From positions 1,364,001 through 1,428,000 of the forward strand of contig JACHMT010000005.1 of the NCBI GenBank assembly GCA_014208095.1: a stretch of 64,000 bases of DNA. Direction: 5' to 3'. The notes under the pieces were generated by a model. That model saw only the letters and a program-made list of their open reading frames with translations, searched no databases and was not told the origin of the DNA. Positions 26,501-34,100 of the stretch are shown piece after piece; the stretch's first letter is position 1; the number at the start of each line of letters is the position of its first letter. Source of the stretch: Actinospineispora eucalypti. Lineage in GTDB: Bacteria; Actinomycetota; Actinomycetes; Mycobacteriales; Pseudonocardiaceae. Made by a program: the position numbers and the translations under genes.

Positions 26501-26971
26501 CCAGTCGGCCAGCAGGATGCGGGCACCGACCGCCGCGGGCACCACCGCCGCGAGCAGCAGCTGCGGCAGGTAGCGGGCGAAGTAGCCCTCCAGGCCGTCG
26601 ATGCCGGTGCTGGCCAGGGTGGCCAGCTCGGCGGGCGAGCGGCCGCACGCGCGGGGCGAGCCGCGCAGCGCGTGCGCCACCAGCGTGGCGCGCAGCTGGG
26701 CCAGCACCGCCGCCGCGGCGCGGTGCGCGGTGGTCTCGGACAGCCAGGCCAGCGCGGCCCGCCCGACCACTACCGCGGCGAGCAGCCCGAGCACGCTGAG
26801 TAGCGCGTCGAGGGGGGTGTGGTCCAGGAAGGCGCGGCTGATCACGGTGGCGAGTAGGCCGGCCTGCGCGATGACCAGCCCGGCCCCGGCGACCCCGAGC
26901 GCGGCGGCCACCAGGATGAACCGGCGGGCGGCGCCCGCGTGGCGCAGCAGCCGGGGGTCGACCGGCCTCAC
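23492..26971 (-). CDS. cydDC: Fused CydDC thiol ABC exporter for cytochrome bd assembly
   Basis: This 1159-residue protein joins CydD (about residues 1-560) and CydC (about 600-1159), each with a six-helix membrane domain and an ABC domain. The exporter moves cysteine/glutathione-type reductants and is needed for cytochrome bd assembly. Walker A motifs are GPSGCGKST and GPSGSGKST. The ABC signatures are LSTGQQRRVAL and VSGGERQRLGL, the first being slightly off consensus. Walker B reads LLLLDEPTEGVD and ILLLDEPTAHLD. I place the start at the GTG overlapping the cydB stop (GTGA); the longer open frame runs inside cydB. Actinobacteria often carry this fusion. Confidence 0.93.
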   Translation of the reverse strand: MRPVDPRLLRHAGAARRFILVAAALGVAGAGLVIAQAGLLATVISRAFLDHTPLDALLSVLGLLAAVVVGRAALAWLSETTAHRAAAAVLAQLRATLVAHALRGSPRACGRSPAELATLASTGIDGLEGYFARYLPQLLLAAVVPAAVGARILLADWGAALIVAATVPLIPLFMILIGLYTRRHVRRQWHTLCVLAHHFMDLVAGLAVLTAFGRARGQAATIRRITERYRGQTMRTLRVAFLSALVLELLATLSVAMVAVSVGLRLVSGGLDLHTALLVLILVPEVYLPLRAVGARFHDSAQGLAAAEDVFAVLDAAEPPQGRRRPAPDPAKLPVRLDDVRVDGRSSAILDRLTLEISPGQVVGVVGPSGCGKSTLVDLLLAFRTPDAGRVTVGGVDLTEIDRDAWLARIAWVPQQPRLVRGTIEQNLRLGRPEATHARVRAAATAAGLDIPLDRVVGELGAGLSTGQQRRVALARALLADRPLLLLDEPTEGVDADTEAAILAALPAALAGRTAVIATHRPAVLALCDTVLTLPGATPVAANQPSESGQAVPEDSGAAAPTAAGVIRPEDQYIGTGGARRWLARLVRPYRTRLALATLAGAGALASGVALTATSAWLISTAALHPPVLSLMVAIVAVRTFGLSKAALRYLERLISHDIALRLLGDLRVRVWQALVRLGPAATARLRRGDLLHRLIADVDAQQDLLVRGLVPVAAAAVVGAGTAIGLGLLLPAAGVALLVGLAVAGIAAPGLSALAGRAAERRTSALRADVVSGTVELLTAAPDLIALGAVAPRQRAVAARDTALTRALRTAALTRGAGIGLATLAVGATAVACAALGVAALGDGLAGPLLAVLALTPLATAELVTGLPEAAQRLLGAGHAVRRLAELDQMPATCTEPGRPAPVPPTRSLRATHLAVRWPDSPTDAVQNVTLAVSPDRRLALTGPSGSGKSTVLAALMRTLDPSAGTIHADDLDTRRCTGDDLRSRIAWCGPDTHLFDSTLRENLRLAAPDADDTHLIAGLRRVRLGDWFDALPDGLDTRLGTHGTPVSGGERQRLGLARALLADRPILLLDEPTAHLDTPTATALAQDLLAYTTGRAALIVTHQPRQFGGLPTVALTGPMGAHRTPDGTRSTRSARRPVIATSTKEATHERAGSRHPV

Positions 26972-28074
26972 CGCCCACCACCGGTAACCGCGCCCGGAGG
27001 CGTCACTGGGGGCGTCGAGGGCGGCAGCGGCTGCGCGGTCGGTGCCGCGTGGTGCTTGCCGGTCAGGCTCAGCCCAGTCGTGCCGGTGAAACCGGCGGGG
27101 CTGAGCCGCTTGCGGAACACCCAGTAGGTCCAGGCCTGGTAGGCGAGCACCACCGGAGTGAACACCACCGCCACCCACGTCATGATCGTCAACGTGTAGG
27201 GGGTGGAGGCGGCGTTGGTCACCGTGAGGCTGTTCGCGGCGGCCGTGGTGGAGGGCAGCACGTTCGGGTAGAGGCTGGTGAACAGGGTGGCGGTGAACGC
27301 CGCGATGGAGACGGCGGTCAGCGTGAATGCCCACCCCTCCCGGTTCATCACCGAGGCAACCACGCTGGCCAGCAGCGCGACCGCGGCGATGCCGGCGGGT
27401 ATGGCGGTGGTGGCGTCGCCGTACACGAACTGGGTCCAGAACAGGAACCCGCCGGCGCACACCCAGGCGACGCCGGAGATCATCCAGCCGAGCCGGGTGG
27501 CCCGTTCGCGGATCTCGCCGGTGGTCTTGAGCGCGACGAACCGGCACCCGTGCAGCGCGAACACGCTCAGCGTGGTCAGCCCGCCCAGCAGCGCGTACGG
27601 GTTGAGCAGCGTGAACAGCGTGCCGGTGAAGTGGTGCCGTGCGTCCAGCGGGACGCCGGCGACGATGTTGCCGAACGCCACGCCCCACAGCAGTGCCGGG
27701 ATCGCGGAGCTGGTCATGATGACCCGGTCCCAGTTGCGCCGCCACCGGGCGCTGTCGATCTTCGCCCGGAACTCCAGGGCGACCACCCGGGAGATCAGCG
27801 CGACCAGGATGATCAGTAGCGCGAGGTAGAAGCCGGAAAACAGGCTGGCGTACCAGGCGGGGAAGGCGGCGAAGGTGGCGCCGCCGGCGACCAGTAGCCA
27901 CACCTCGTTGCCGTCCCAGACCGGGCCGATGGTGTTGAGCAGGGTACGGCGCTCGGCGTTGGTCCGGCTCAGCGGGGCGAGCAGCATGCCAACGCCGAAG
28001 TCGAAGCCTTCCAGGACGAAGTAGCCGGTCCACAGCACGGCGATCAGGACGAACCAGATGTCGGTGAGTGCCAT
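26968..28074 (-). CDS. cydB: Cytochrome bd ubiquinol/menaquinol oxidase subunit II
   Basis: This 368-residue membrane subunit of the bd oxidase has about eight or nine helices. It opens WFVLIAVLWTGYFVLEGFDF, with the family's G-F-D-F-G-V-G motif directly after. IGPVWDGNEVWLL, another strong CydB marker, follows near residue 50. The terminal oxidase reduces O2 with high affinity and without proton pumping, and so supports growth in low oxygen. It follows cydA by 13 bp and overlaps cydDC by four bases. Confidence 0.95.
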   Translation of the reverse strand: MALTDIWFVLIAVLWTGYFVLEGFDFGVGMLLAPLSRTNAERRTLLNTIGPVWDGNEVWLLVAGGATFAAFPAWYASLFSGFYLALLIILVALISRVVALEFRAKIDSARWRRNWDRVIMTSSAIPALLWGVAFGNIVAGVPLDARHHFTGTLFTLLNPYALLGGLTTLSVFALHGCRFVALKTTGEIRERATRLGWMISGVAWVCAGGFLFWTQFVYGDATTAIPAGIAAVALLASVVASVMNREGWAFTLTAVSIAAFTATLFTSLYPNVLPSTTAAANSLTVTNAASTPYTLTIMTWVAVVFTPVVLAYQAWTYWVFRKRLSPAGFTGTTGLSLTGKHHAAPTAQPLPPSTPPVTPPGAVTGGGR

Positions 28075-28087
28075 CGCAGCGGTCTCC

Positions 28088-29503
28088 TCAGTACGCGAAC
28101 ACGGGTGGCAGGGACTGGCGCTCCTCGGAGTCCGGCTCGACCGGCTTCGGCGCGGGGTCGGCGCCGGCGCGCACGTAGCGGACCATCAGCACTCCGTCGA
28201 CCACGGCGAGCACCCCGTAGAGCAGGGTGAACACGATCAGCGAGGTGAGCACCGACCCGGCGGACACCGACGGGGACACCCCGTCGGCGGTGCGCAGCAC
28301 CCCGTACACCGCCCACGGTTGGCGGCCCATCTCGGTGAAGATCCACGCCACGCTGTGCGCCACGTAGGGGGCGGCCAGCCCGGCCAGGGCGCACCCGTAG
28401 AACCAGCGCTTGCGGGGTGTGCGGCCGCCCCGGAACAGCCACAGCCCGACCAGCGACAGCAGCCCGAGCAGGAATCCCAACCCGACCATGATGCGGAAGG
28501 TCCAGTAGGCGACCGGAACGTTCGGCCGGTAGTCACCCGGTCCGTAGGCCTGCTCCTCGGCGCGCTGCACGTCGTTGATCCCGGCTACCTCGCCGTCGAA
28601 CGAGCCGGTGGCCATGAACGACAGCACCCGAGGAACGCGCACGCTGAACACCTCGCGGGAGCCGTCCAGCGTGCCGATGGTGAACAGCGAGAACGAGGCC
28701 GGTGCGACGGTGTCGTAGAGCGCCTCGGCGGCGGCCATCTTCATCGGCTGCTGCTCGGTCATCACCCGCGCCTGCACGTCGCCGCTGACCACCACCCCCA
28801 GGCTGGCGATCAGCAGGGTGACCAGCCCGAGCCGCATCGAGGGCCGGAACACCGCATGCTGCCCGTCCGAACCGCGGCGGCGCCACAGCTGCCAGGCGCT
28901 GATCCCGACCAGGAACGCCGCCGCGGTGGCGAAGCTGGCGAAGATCGTGTGCGGGAAGGTGACCAGCAGCGTCGAGTTGGTCAGCACCGCGCCGAAATCC
29001 TTCAGCTCGGCGCGGCCGGCGGCGTTGTTGACCACCGAGCCGACCGGGTGCTGCATCCACGAGTTCGCGGCCAGGATGAAATACGCCGACAGCATGGTGC
29101 CGATCGAGGCCAGCCAGATCGTGGCCAGGTGCACCCGTTTCGGCAGCCGGTCCCACCCGAAGATCCACAGGCCGAGGAACGTCGACTCCAGGAAGAACGC
29201 CAACAGGCCCTCGATGGCCAGCGGGGCGCCGAAGATGTCCCCGACGAACCGGGAGTAGTCGCTCCAGTTCATGCCGAACTGGAACTCCTGCACGATCCCG
29301 GTGGCCACCCCCATGGCGAAGTTGATCAGGAACAGCTTGCCCCAGAACTTGGTCATGCGCAGGTAATGCTCACGCCCGGTGCGCACCCACGCGGTCTGCA
29401 TCACCGCGACCAACATCGACAGGCCGATGGTCAGCGGCACGAACAGGAAGTGGTAGACCGTGGTGATCCCGAACTGCCAGCGAGCCAGGTCCAGTGCGCT
29501 CAT
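28088..29503 (-). CDS. cydA: Cytochrome bd oxidase subunit I
   Basis: This 471-residue heme-bearing subunit oxidises quinol and reduces O2 through hemes b558, b595 and d. The N-terminal LARWQFGITTVYHFLFVPLT includes the His that binds heme b595. The conserved MGRQPWAVYGVLRT region and the preceding loop correspond to the quinol-binding Q-loop segment of short-loop (actinobacterial) CydA. I chose the ATG at 29503 (MSALDLARW), which has a GAGAG-type site; the frame begins 12 codons earlier. It leads the cydA-cydB-cydDC-usp unit and faces devR across a 371-bp region with DosR-like boxes. Confidence 0.94.
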   Translation of the reverse strand: MSALDLARWQFGITTVYHFLFVPLTIGLSMLVAVMQTAWVRTGREHYLRMTKFWGKLFLINFAMGVATGIVQEFQFGMNWSDYSRFVGDIFGAPLAIEGLLAFFLESTFLGLWIFGWDRLPKRVHLATIWLASIGTMLSAYFILAANSWMQHPVGSVVNNAAGRAELKDFGAVLTNSTLLVTFPHTIFASFATAAAFLVGISAWQLWRRRGSDGQHAVFRPSMRLGLVTLLIASLGVVVSGDVQARVMTEQQPMKMAAAEALYDTVAPASFSLFTIGTLDGSREVFSVRVPRVLSFMATGSFDGEVAGINDVQRAEEQAYGPGDYRPNVPVAYWTFRIMVGLGFLLGLLSLVGLWLFRGGRTPRKRWFYGCALAGLAAPYVAHSVAWIFTEMGRQPWAVYGVLRTADGVSPSVSAGSVLTSLIVFTLLYGVLAVVDGVLMVRYVRAGADPAPKPVEPDSEERQSLPPVFAY

Positions 29504-29693
29504 CAGCTCTCTCCACAAAGAAGGAAGTCCGCTGCCCACGACGGGCGGTGTCTCCCGCCAAGATCCGGCATCGACCGGTCGCGGGAGCAGGGTCGGAAGT
29601 CCCGAGCCGGGGAGACCGCGGCCCCTCTATCCGTGACCGGCGGCCCGGGTGCGCACGGCGCGGAGTGCACCGTGAGCCGTGCAGCCCGCGCTG

Positions 29694-29710
29694 GGGTCAC
29701 TGGTCCCGAA
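29694..29710. promoter_or_regulatory. Candidate DosR-type box 1 between cydA and devR
   Basis: GGGTCACTGGTCCCGAA reads on the other strand as TTCGGGACCAGTGACCC, which matches the 5' TTSGGGAC half of the DosR consensus exactly and the other half partly. It lies about 190 bp from the cydA start and 165 bp from the devR start. The remainder of 29504-29874 holds no gene I can support. Confidence 0.5.
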
Positions 29711-29756
29711 CGTTCGAGGAGCATGGTCATCGGACCTGCGCCGTTCGGGCCACACC

Positions 29757-29772
29757 GGTGACCTTGGTCCCG
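29757..29772. promoter_or_regulatory. Candidate DosR-type box 2 between cydA and devR
   Basis: GGTGACCTTGGTCCCG contains the palindrome GTGACC-TT-GGTCCC. It lies about 63 bp from box 1 centre to centre, or six helical turns, an arrangement that would allow co-operative binding. It is about 103 bp upstream of the devR start. A third, weaker match, GGGGCGAAGGTCTC, lies at 29825-29838, only 37 bp before devR. Confidence 0.5.
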
Positions 29773-29874
29773 ATCAGCGGCATCATTTGGCCACGTCGAT
29801 GTGGTACCCGGGGCACCTAGCCTGGGGGCGAAGGTCTCAGCCGCTGGCTGAGCACGGCTTGAAGGAGCGCGCGG

Positions 29875-30537
29875 ATGCTGAACGTCTTCCTGGTCGACGA
29901 CCACGAGGTGGTGCGGCGCGGCGTGGCCGACCTGCTCGACGCGGAGGACGACCTGACCGTGATCGGGGAGGCGGGGTCGGTGGCCGAGGCGTTGGCGCGG
30001 GTGCCGGCGCTGCGCCCGGACGTGGTGGTGCTCGACGTGCGCCTGCCGGATGGCAACGGTGTCGAGCTGTGCCGGGAGCTGCGCTCGCGGCTGCCGGAGC
30101 TGAACTGCCTGATGCTCACCTCGTTCACCGATGAGCAGGCGATGATGGACGCCATCCTGGCCGGCGCTGGCGGCTACGTGATCAAGGACATCAAGGGCCT
30201 GGAGCTGGTCTCGGCGGTGCGCACGGTGGGTGCCGGGCGGTCGCTGTTGGACAACCGCGCGGCGGCCGCGTTGATGACCCGGCTGCGGGAGAGCGTCACG
30301 GAGCCGGGTCCGTTGGCCGGGTTGACCGAGCGCGAGCGGGATCTGCTGGTGTTGATCGGTGAGGGACTGACCAACCGGCAGATCGCTGAGCGGATGTATC
30401 TGGCGGAGAAGACGGTCAAGAACTATGTGTCGCGGTTGCTGAGCAAGCTCGGGATGGAGCGCCGTACTCAGGTGGCGGTGCTGGCCACGGAGCTGCGCGA
30501 CCAGCACTCGCCACGTTCTCGGGGATCAGAACGGTAG
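29875..30537 (+). CDS. devR: DevR/DosR-type hypoxia response regulator (NarL family)
   Basis: This 220-residue response regulator has a receiver domain (1-120) and a LuxR-type DNA-binding domain (145-210). It is strikingly close to M. tuberculosis DevR as I recall that sequence: FLVDDHEVVRRG, VLDVRLPDGNG with the phosphorylated Asp at residue 54, Thr82, Lys104, and GAGRSLLDNRAAAALM. The recognition helix LAEKTVKNYVSRLL keeps Lys179, Lys182 and Asn183, the DNA contacts of DosR. Thr198 in KLGMERRTQ is also present. AAGGAG precedes the ATG. Streptomyces OsdR is the non-mycobacterial counterpart. Its likely kinase is encoded at 46.1 kb. The 3' end overlaps the convergent nitroreductase gene by 12 bp. 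Confidence 0.93.
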   Translation: MLNVFLVDDHEVVRRGVADLLDAEDDLTVIGEAGSVAEALARVPALRPDVVVLDVRLPDGNGVELCRELRSRLPELNCLMLTSFTDEQAMMDAILAGAGGYVIKDIKGLELVSAVRTVGAGRSLLDNRAAAALMTRLRESVTEPGPLAGLTERERDLLVLIGEGLTNRQIAERMYLAEKTVKNYVSRLLSKLGMERRTQVAVLATELRDQHSPRSRGSER

Positions 30538-31503
30538 TGGTTCGGCGGTCTCGGCCACCGGCCGTCGGGGCGTGGCGGGCAACTCTGAACCGCTGGGCGC
30601 CCACCCGGTCCGGATGAGCAGCTGAGGGCTGAGCTGCCCACCCAGCACGCGGTCGCGCAGGTAACGGCGGGTGTCGCCGATCTCCAGGGGTTGGCTGAGC
30701 GGGCAGGTGGCCAGCCCGAGGTCGGTGGCTTCCAGCAGCACCGCGCTGAGCGCCTCGCCGGCGCGCAGTTGGCTGAGCCGGTCGTCGGAAGTGGCGCCGA
30801 GCAGCAGCAGCCGAGCGCCGTCGGGCAGCTGCGCGCGGTAGGACAGCTCACCGCCCCGGAACGGCCGTGCGAACGGCACCGAGCGCGCGTCCTCGGGCGG
30901 CAGGTTGCGCGCCGGGATGCCGTCCGCGCTGGCGTGCCTGGCGGTCCACAGAGCGAGCTCGGTGTCGTAGCCGGGGACCTCGGCCTGCGCCCTGGCGGCG
31001 GCGTGGACGGCGCGCAGCACCCGACTGTGTTGGTCGGCATCGTCCAGGATGCGCAGCTGGGTGCCTTGCCCGGCGGCGGCCGCGACGAGCCGGTCCAGGA
31101 ACGCGTCCGGCACCGGCCAGTCGCCGAATGGGCGCCGGTCGGTTCGGCGTGCGGTGATGGCGGCGGCCAGCCCCAGGTCGGTTTCGGGACTCTTCGCCGC
31201 GTGCAGCTCCACCGAGGCGAGGTGGTCGGGCTCGTCGAGGTTGGGGAAGCGGTGCACCCTGGCGCGCAGTCCGCAGGTGGCCAGCGCGATGCGCAGGTGG
31301 TGCAGGGCCGCGCCGCAGCTGAGCAGCATGTCGCGGCCGTCCGCGTCGGTTGCCGGCAACCAGCGGTTCAGGTCGGCGTAGAGGTGCACGCTGCGTTCCC
31401 CGAGGTACCAGTGCCAGGGCTGGCTGTTGTGGATCGACGGCGCCCGCGAGGCCAGCTCGAGTGCACCTGACACGGTGCGGTGGTCGATCAATGCTGCGTT
31501 CAT
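30526..31503 (-). CDS. Acg-family nitroreductase-like protein (copy 1)
   Basis: This 325-residue protein belongs to the Acg family (M. tuberculosis Rv2032, Rv3127, Rv3131). These are nitroreductase-fold FMN proteins that lack proven nitroreductase activity and may store flavin during dormancy. Landmarks are APSIHNSQPWHWYL near residue 20, MLLSCGAALHHLRIAL near residue 55, RRTDRRPFGDWPVP and the C-terminal ATPRRPV. I chose the ATG at 31503, with AGGA upstream; an in-frame start 42 bases earlier is also open. Three family members lie in this window, all close to USP or CBS genes. Confidence 0.88.
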   Translation of the reverse strand: MNAALIDHRTVSGALELASRAPSIHNSQPWHWYLGERSVHLYADLNRWLPATDADGRDMLLSCGAALHHLRIALATCGLRARVHRFPNLDEPDHLASVELHAAKSPETDLGLAAAITARRTDRRPFGDWPVPDAFLDRLVAAAAGQGTQLRILDDADQHSRVLRAVHAAARAQAEVPGYDTELALWTARHASADGIPARNLPPEDARSVPFARPFRGGELSYRAQLPDGARLLLLGATSDDRLSQLRAGEALSAVLLEATDLGLATCPLSQPLEIGDTRRYLRDRVLGGQLSPQLLIRTGWAPSGSELPATPRRPVAETAEPLPF

Positions 31504-31607
31504 GCCGGATCCTGTCGTTCGTGGTGCACGGCCTGTCCCGCGCAACCGCTGCTCGGAGTCTTCGTGGCCTTTTGACCTGCCGAAATGGTCAAGAGGCCCG
31601 GGTTTGA

Positions 31608-31621
31608 GGGACTCAGGGCAC
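31608..31621. promoter_or_regulatory. Possible DosR-type box upstream of Acg copy 1
   Basis: GGGACTCAGGGCAC keeps the GGGACT half of the DosR consensus and a G-x-C-x-C second half. It is about 105 bp upstream of the Acg gene. Two weaker candidates are TGGCCTTTTGACCT at 31565-31578 and TGGTCAAGAGGCCC at 31586-31599. This is a plausible but imperfect site. Confidence 0.35.
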
Positions 31622-31631
31622 CCACGCCGCG

Positions 31632-31805
31632 CTAACCGGCCCGGCCCACGGAGAGCCCCGCGCGGTCCAGATCGCGGCGGGTGATGATCCCGACCAGCGC
31701 GCCGTCGTGCAGCACGGGCACGCTCAGCACGTGGCGGGACCGCATGACCCGCGCCAGTGCGGTCGCGTCCGCCTCAGGTGTCGTGACGATCGTGGCTGGG
31801 GCCAT
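31632..31805 (-). CDS. Orphan single CBS motif protein (possibly a truncated CBS-pair protein)
   Basis: This is a 57-residue open frame that encodes only one CBS motif, ending VLHDGALVGIITRRDLDRAG. Normal CBS proteins such as Hrp1 (Rv2626c) have two motifs that pack as a pair. The frame upstream has no CBS-like sequence, so the first motif is missing. The protein could dimerise to rebuild a full Bateman module, or it may be a decayed gene. A DosR-like box lies about 100 bp upstream, and the Acg gene follows in the same direction, which suggests that it is still transcribed. The ATG at 31805 has no strong ribosome-binding site. Confidence 0.5.
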   Translation of the reverse strand: MAPATIVTTPEADATALARVMRSRHVLSVPVLHDGALVGIITRRDLDRAGLSVGRAG

Positions 31806-31905
31806 GACTCGGCCATGGTGTCGCTCCCTGCCCGCGTAGTCGGTTGCGTCACGAGCATCGGCTGCCCGCCCACTGTCGGGTAGGGGCGCGGGATATCCGA
31901 GCGCG

Positions 31906-31920
31906 AGGTCGAAAGACCCC
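31906..31920. promoter_or_regulatory. Candidate DosR-type box in the CBS/Rv1733c-like divergent region
   Basis: AGGTCGAAAGACCCC reads on the other strand as GGGGTCTTTCGACCT, matching the GGGxCTTTCGxCC form of mycobacterial DosR boxes. It lies between the leftward half-CBS gene and the rightward Rv1733c-like gene. Near-identical sequences occur at 32631 and 43219, each ahead of a USP gene. Confidence 0.55.
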
Positions 31921-32022
31921 GGCTCGACGGGACTCGACGAGGACCAGACAGATGACCTTCGCCCGTCGCCGAGCCAGCCCGGCGCGGCGCAGGCTTCTCG
32001 GCAACCGACGGAGGTGGATCCG

Positions 32023-32616
32023 ATGAGCCGAGACAGGAAACACGCACCCCAGGGCACGTTGCCCAGACGAGCGACCGACCGCGTCGAAGACCTGGTCGCC
32101 TGGCTGCTGGTCCTGGTCGGGCTGGTGGGCACCATCGTCACGCTGATGCTCGCCTCGGACGTGTACAGCGGCCAGATGGAGCGAGCGCGGCGGGAAGCGG
32201 CGGCGCACACTCCCGTGACCGCGGTGCTGGTGCGGGACGCCTCGACCGCGGTGGCGGCCGGCCGAGCCGGTGACAGCGTTCCCGACGAGATCCCGGTGTG
32301 CTGGACCGGGCGGGACGGCCTCGAGCACACCGGCACGACCTCGGTGACCTCCCCGACGAAGGCCGGTCAGACCGTGACCGTGTGGGTGGACCACGCCCAG
32401 CGGCAGGTGCCCGCGCCGCCGACCAGAGCCGACGCGATCACCGGCGCGGCGATCGTGGCCGTCCTCGGCTGGTCCACCCTCGCCGCCGCACTGGTGTTGG
32501 CCTGGCGGGCCGTCCGACGCACCACCCTCACCTACAACTGCGCCGGGTGGGAACGCGAGTGGTGGGAGGTCGAGCCGCGCTGGAGCGGCCGCGCGCGCGG
32601 GGAAAGCATCTCCTGA
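32023..32616 (+). CDS. Rv1733c-like two-helix membrane protein
   Basis: This 197-residue protein resembles Rv1733c of the mycobacterial DosR regulon. It opens with a basic tail and RATDRVEDLVAWLLVLVGLV (first membrane helix). An extracytoplasmic domain with GQTVTVWVDHAQRQVPAPP follows, then a second helix around residues 145-170. The G-x-x-V-x-V-W-V-D stretch before the second helix is a family marker. The function is unknown even in mycobacteria. I chose the ATG at 32023, with ACGGAGGTG seven bases upstream; a GTG at 32014 is in frame. It is followed by two USP genes. Confidence 0.75.
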   Translation: MSRDRKHAPQGTLPRRATDRVEDLVAWLLVLVGLVGTIVTLMLASDVYSGQMERARREAAAHTPVTAVLVRDASTAVAAGRAGDSVPDEIPVCWTGRDGLEHTGTTSVTSPTKAGQTVTVWVDHAQRQVPAPPTRADAITGAAIVAVLGWSTLAAALVLAWRAVRRTTLTYNCAGWEREWWEVEPRWSGRARGESIS

Positions 32617-32630
32617 CCAGCGGCGCGGCA

Positions 32631-32646
32631 GGGGTCGAAAGACCTT
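32631..32646. promoter_or_regulatory. Candidate DosR-type box upstream of USP 32730
   Basis: GGGGTCGAAAGACCTT shares twelve contiguous bases (GGTCGAAAGACC) with the box at 31906 and lies about 85-100 bp before the USP start. This is the typical distance for an activator site. The repeat of the same palindrome 725 bp apart argues against chance. Confidence 0.55.
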
Positions 32647-32729
32647 CGACGCGGGGACATCAGCCGCTGCCGCGACGCCTCGCCGCCCGGCATCGTGATG
32701 AGCAACCAACAGCGAGAAGGGCGAAGGAA

Positions 32730-33611
32730 ATGACTCAGCACGTTCGTGGTCCGGTGGTAGCCGGGGTGGATGGTTCGGACTCCGCGCTCGACGCGGTCCG
32801 GTGGGCGGCGGTCGAGGCGCGGCGGCACGGGGCGTCACTGCGGCTGGTGAACGCGTGCCCGTGGCCGCAGCTGCATTACGGCGCCGCTGTGCTCGGTGTC
32901 GAGTACCGCGAAGCGTTCCTCGGGATGGCCCAGGAGCAGCTCGACGCCGCGGCGGCGCAAGCCGCCGAGGCCGCGCCGGGCGTCGAGGTTGAGGAGGATG
33001 TCGTGGTCAGCTTCGCGGAACCGGTGCTGGTCGACGAGTCGAAGCGGGCGCGGCTGGTCGTCGTGGGCGATCGCGGTGTGGGTCGGCTTACCGGGGTTCT
33101 GGTGGGGTCGGTGGCCTCGGCGCTGGTCGCGCGGGGCGAATGCCCGGTCGTGGTGGTGCGCGGCGCGGCCAGGCCGCGACCGGATGCCCCGGTGGTGGTC
33201 GGCATCGACGGAGCACCGGACAGCGAGGCGGCGATCGCGTTCGCGTTCGACGCGGCGGCGGCGCGCGGCGTCGGCCTGGTCGCGGTGCTGACCTGGCGTG
33301 ACGAGTTCGGCGAGTTGCCCATCCGGGCGTTCCTGGACTGGGAGGCGACGATGGAGCGGGAGCGGGAGGTCCTGGCCGAGCGCCTGGCCGGCTGGTCGGA
33401 GAAGTACCCGCAGGTGCCGGTGCGGCGCGTGGTGACCGAAGACCGCCCGGTCCGGCGGCTGCTGGCCGAAGCCCAGGACGCCCAACTGCTGGTGCTCGGT
33501 TCACGCGGTCACGGCGCGGTCGCCGGGCTGCTACTGGGGTCGGTCAGCCACGCGGTGCTGCACCAAGCCCCGTGCCCGGTCGCCGTGGTCCGACCGGTCG
33601 TACAGCGATAG
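32730..33611 (+). CDS. Universal stress protein, tandem domains
   Basis: This is a 293-residue protein with two UspA domains. Domain 1 has VVAGVDGSDSALDAVRWA and the ATP-loop GDRGVGRLTGVLVGS; domain 2 has VVVGIDGAPDSEAAIAFA and GSRGHGAVAGLLLGS. Both ATP loops follow G-x2-G-x(8-9)-G-S, so nucleotide binding is likely at both sites. It starts at an ATG after GAAGGAA and is followed after 30 bp by a single-domain USP and then by phosphoketolase, acetate kinase and a flavodoxin. These may form one long transcript from the DosR-like box at 32631. Confidence 0.92.
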   Translation: MTQHVRGPVVAGVDGSDSALDAVRWAAVEARRHGASLRLVNACPWPQLHYGAAVLGVEYREAFLGMAQEQLDAAAAQAAEAAPGVEVEEDVVVSFAEPVLVDESKRARLVVVGDRGVGRLTGVLVGSVASALVARGECPVVVVRGAARPRPDAPVVVGIDGAPDSEAAIAFAFDAAAARGVGLVAVLTWRDEFGELPIRAFLDWEATMEREREVLAERLAGWSEKYPQVPVRRVVTEDRPVRRLLAEAQDAQLLVLGSRGHGAVAGLLLGSVSHAVLHQAPCPVAVVRPVVQR

Positions 33612-33641
33612 CCGATCGAACAAACGAGAACGGAGAGGGCA

Positions 33642-34091
33642 ATGAGCACACAGACCGTTGTGGTTGGGGTGGACGGTTCGGCGGCGTCGATCGCGGCGTT
33701 GCGGGTAGCGGTGGAAGAGGCGGGTCGGCGTTCCGCGCCGCTGCGCGTGGTGTCCGCCTACGATCTGCCGGTGTACTGGGCGTTGCCGGCCGGCCCCGCG
33801 CTGGGGGTGACTCCGCGGGAGATCGGTGAGGCAGTCCTGCGGGAGACGCAGTCGGTCGTGGACCAGTTCCTGGCCGGCGTCGCCGATCCGCCGAAGCACG
33901 AGGTGCTGGCGGTCGCCGGTCCGGCCGGGCGGGTGTTGGTCGACGCGGCCGAGGACGCCGAGTTGTTGGTGGTGGGTCACCGGGGTCGGGGCGGGTTCTC
34001 CAGCATGCTGCTCGGCTCGGTCGGGCTGGCGTGCGTGATCCATGCGCCGTGCACGGTGACCGTGGTGCGTGAACCTTCCCGGGAAGGGTAA
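33642..34091 (+). CDS. Universal stress protein, single domain
   Basis: This is a 149-residue single UspA domain. It opens VVVGVDGSAASIAALRVAV and ends with the ATP loop GHRGRGGFSSMLLGS followed by CTVTVVRE. Length is typical of single-domain USPs. GGAGAGGG lies just before the ATG. It sits between a tandem USP and phosphoketolase (9 bp gap), so co-expression with the fermentation genes is expected. USP partners in other bacteria sense ATP/AMP, which would suit a unit making ATP without respiration; this is inference. Confidence 0.92.
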   Translation: MSTQTVVVGVDGSAASIAALRVAVEEAGRRSAPLRVVSAYDLPVYWALPAGPALGVTPREIGEAVLRETQSVVDQFLAGVADPPKHEVLAVAGPAGRVLVDAAEDAELLVVGHRGRGGFSSMLLGSVGLACVIHAPCTVTVVREPSREG

Positions 34092-34100
34092 GCGGCGACC

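Noticed and set aside
26972..28033. N-terminal extension of cydDC to 28033
   Set aside because: The extension lies inside cydB in another frame and is Arg/Gly-rich without membrane character. The GTGA overlap at 26968-26971 gives a clean start.
31806..32336. N-terminal extension of the half-CBS gene to 234 residues
   Set aside because: The added sequence is Ser/Arg-rich, lies opposite the Rv1733c-like gene and contains no CBS motif.
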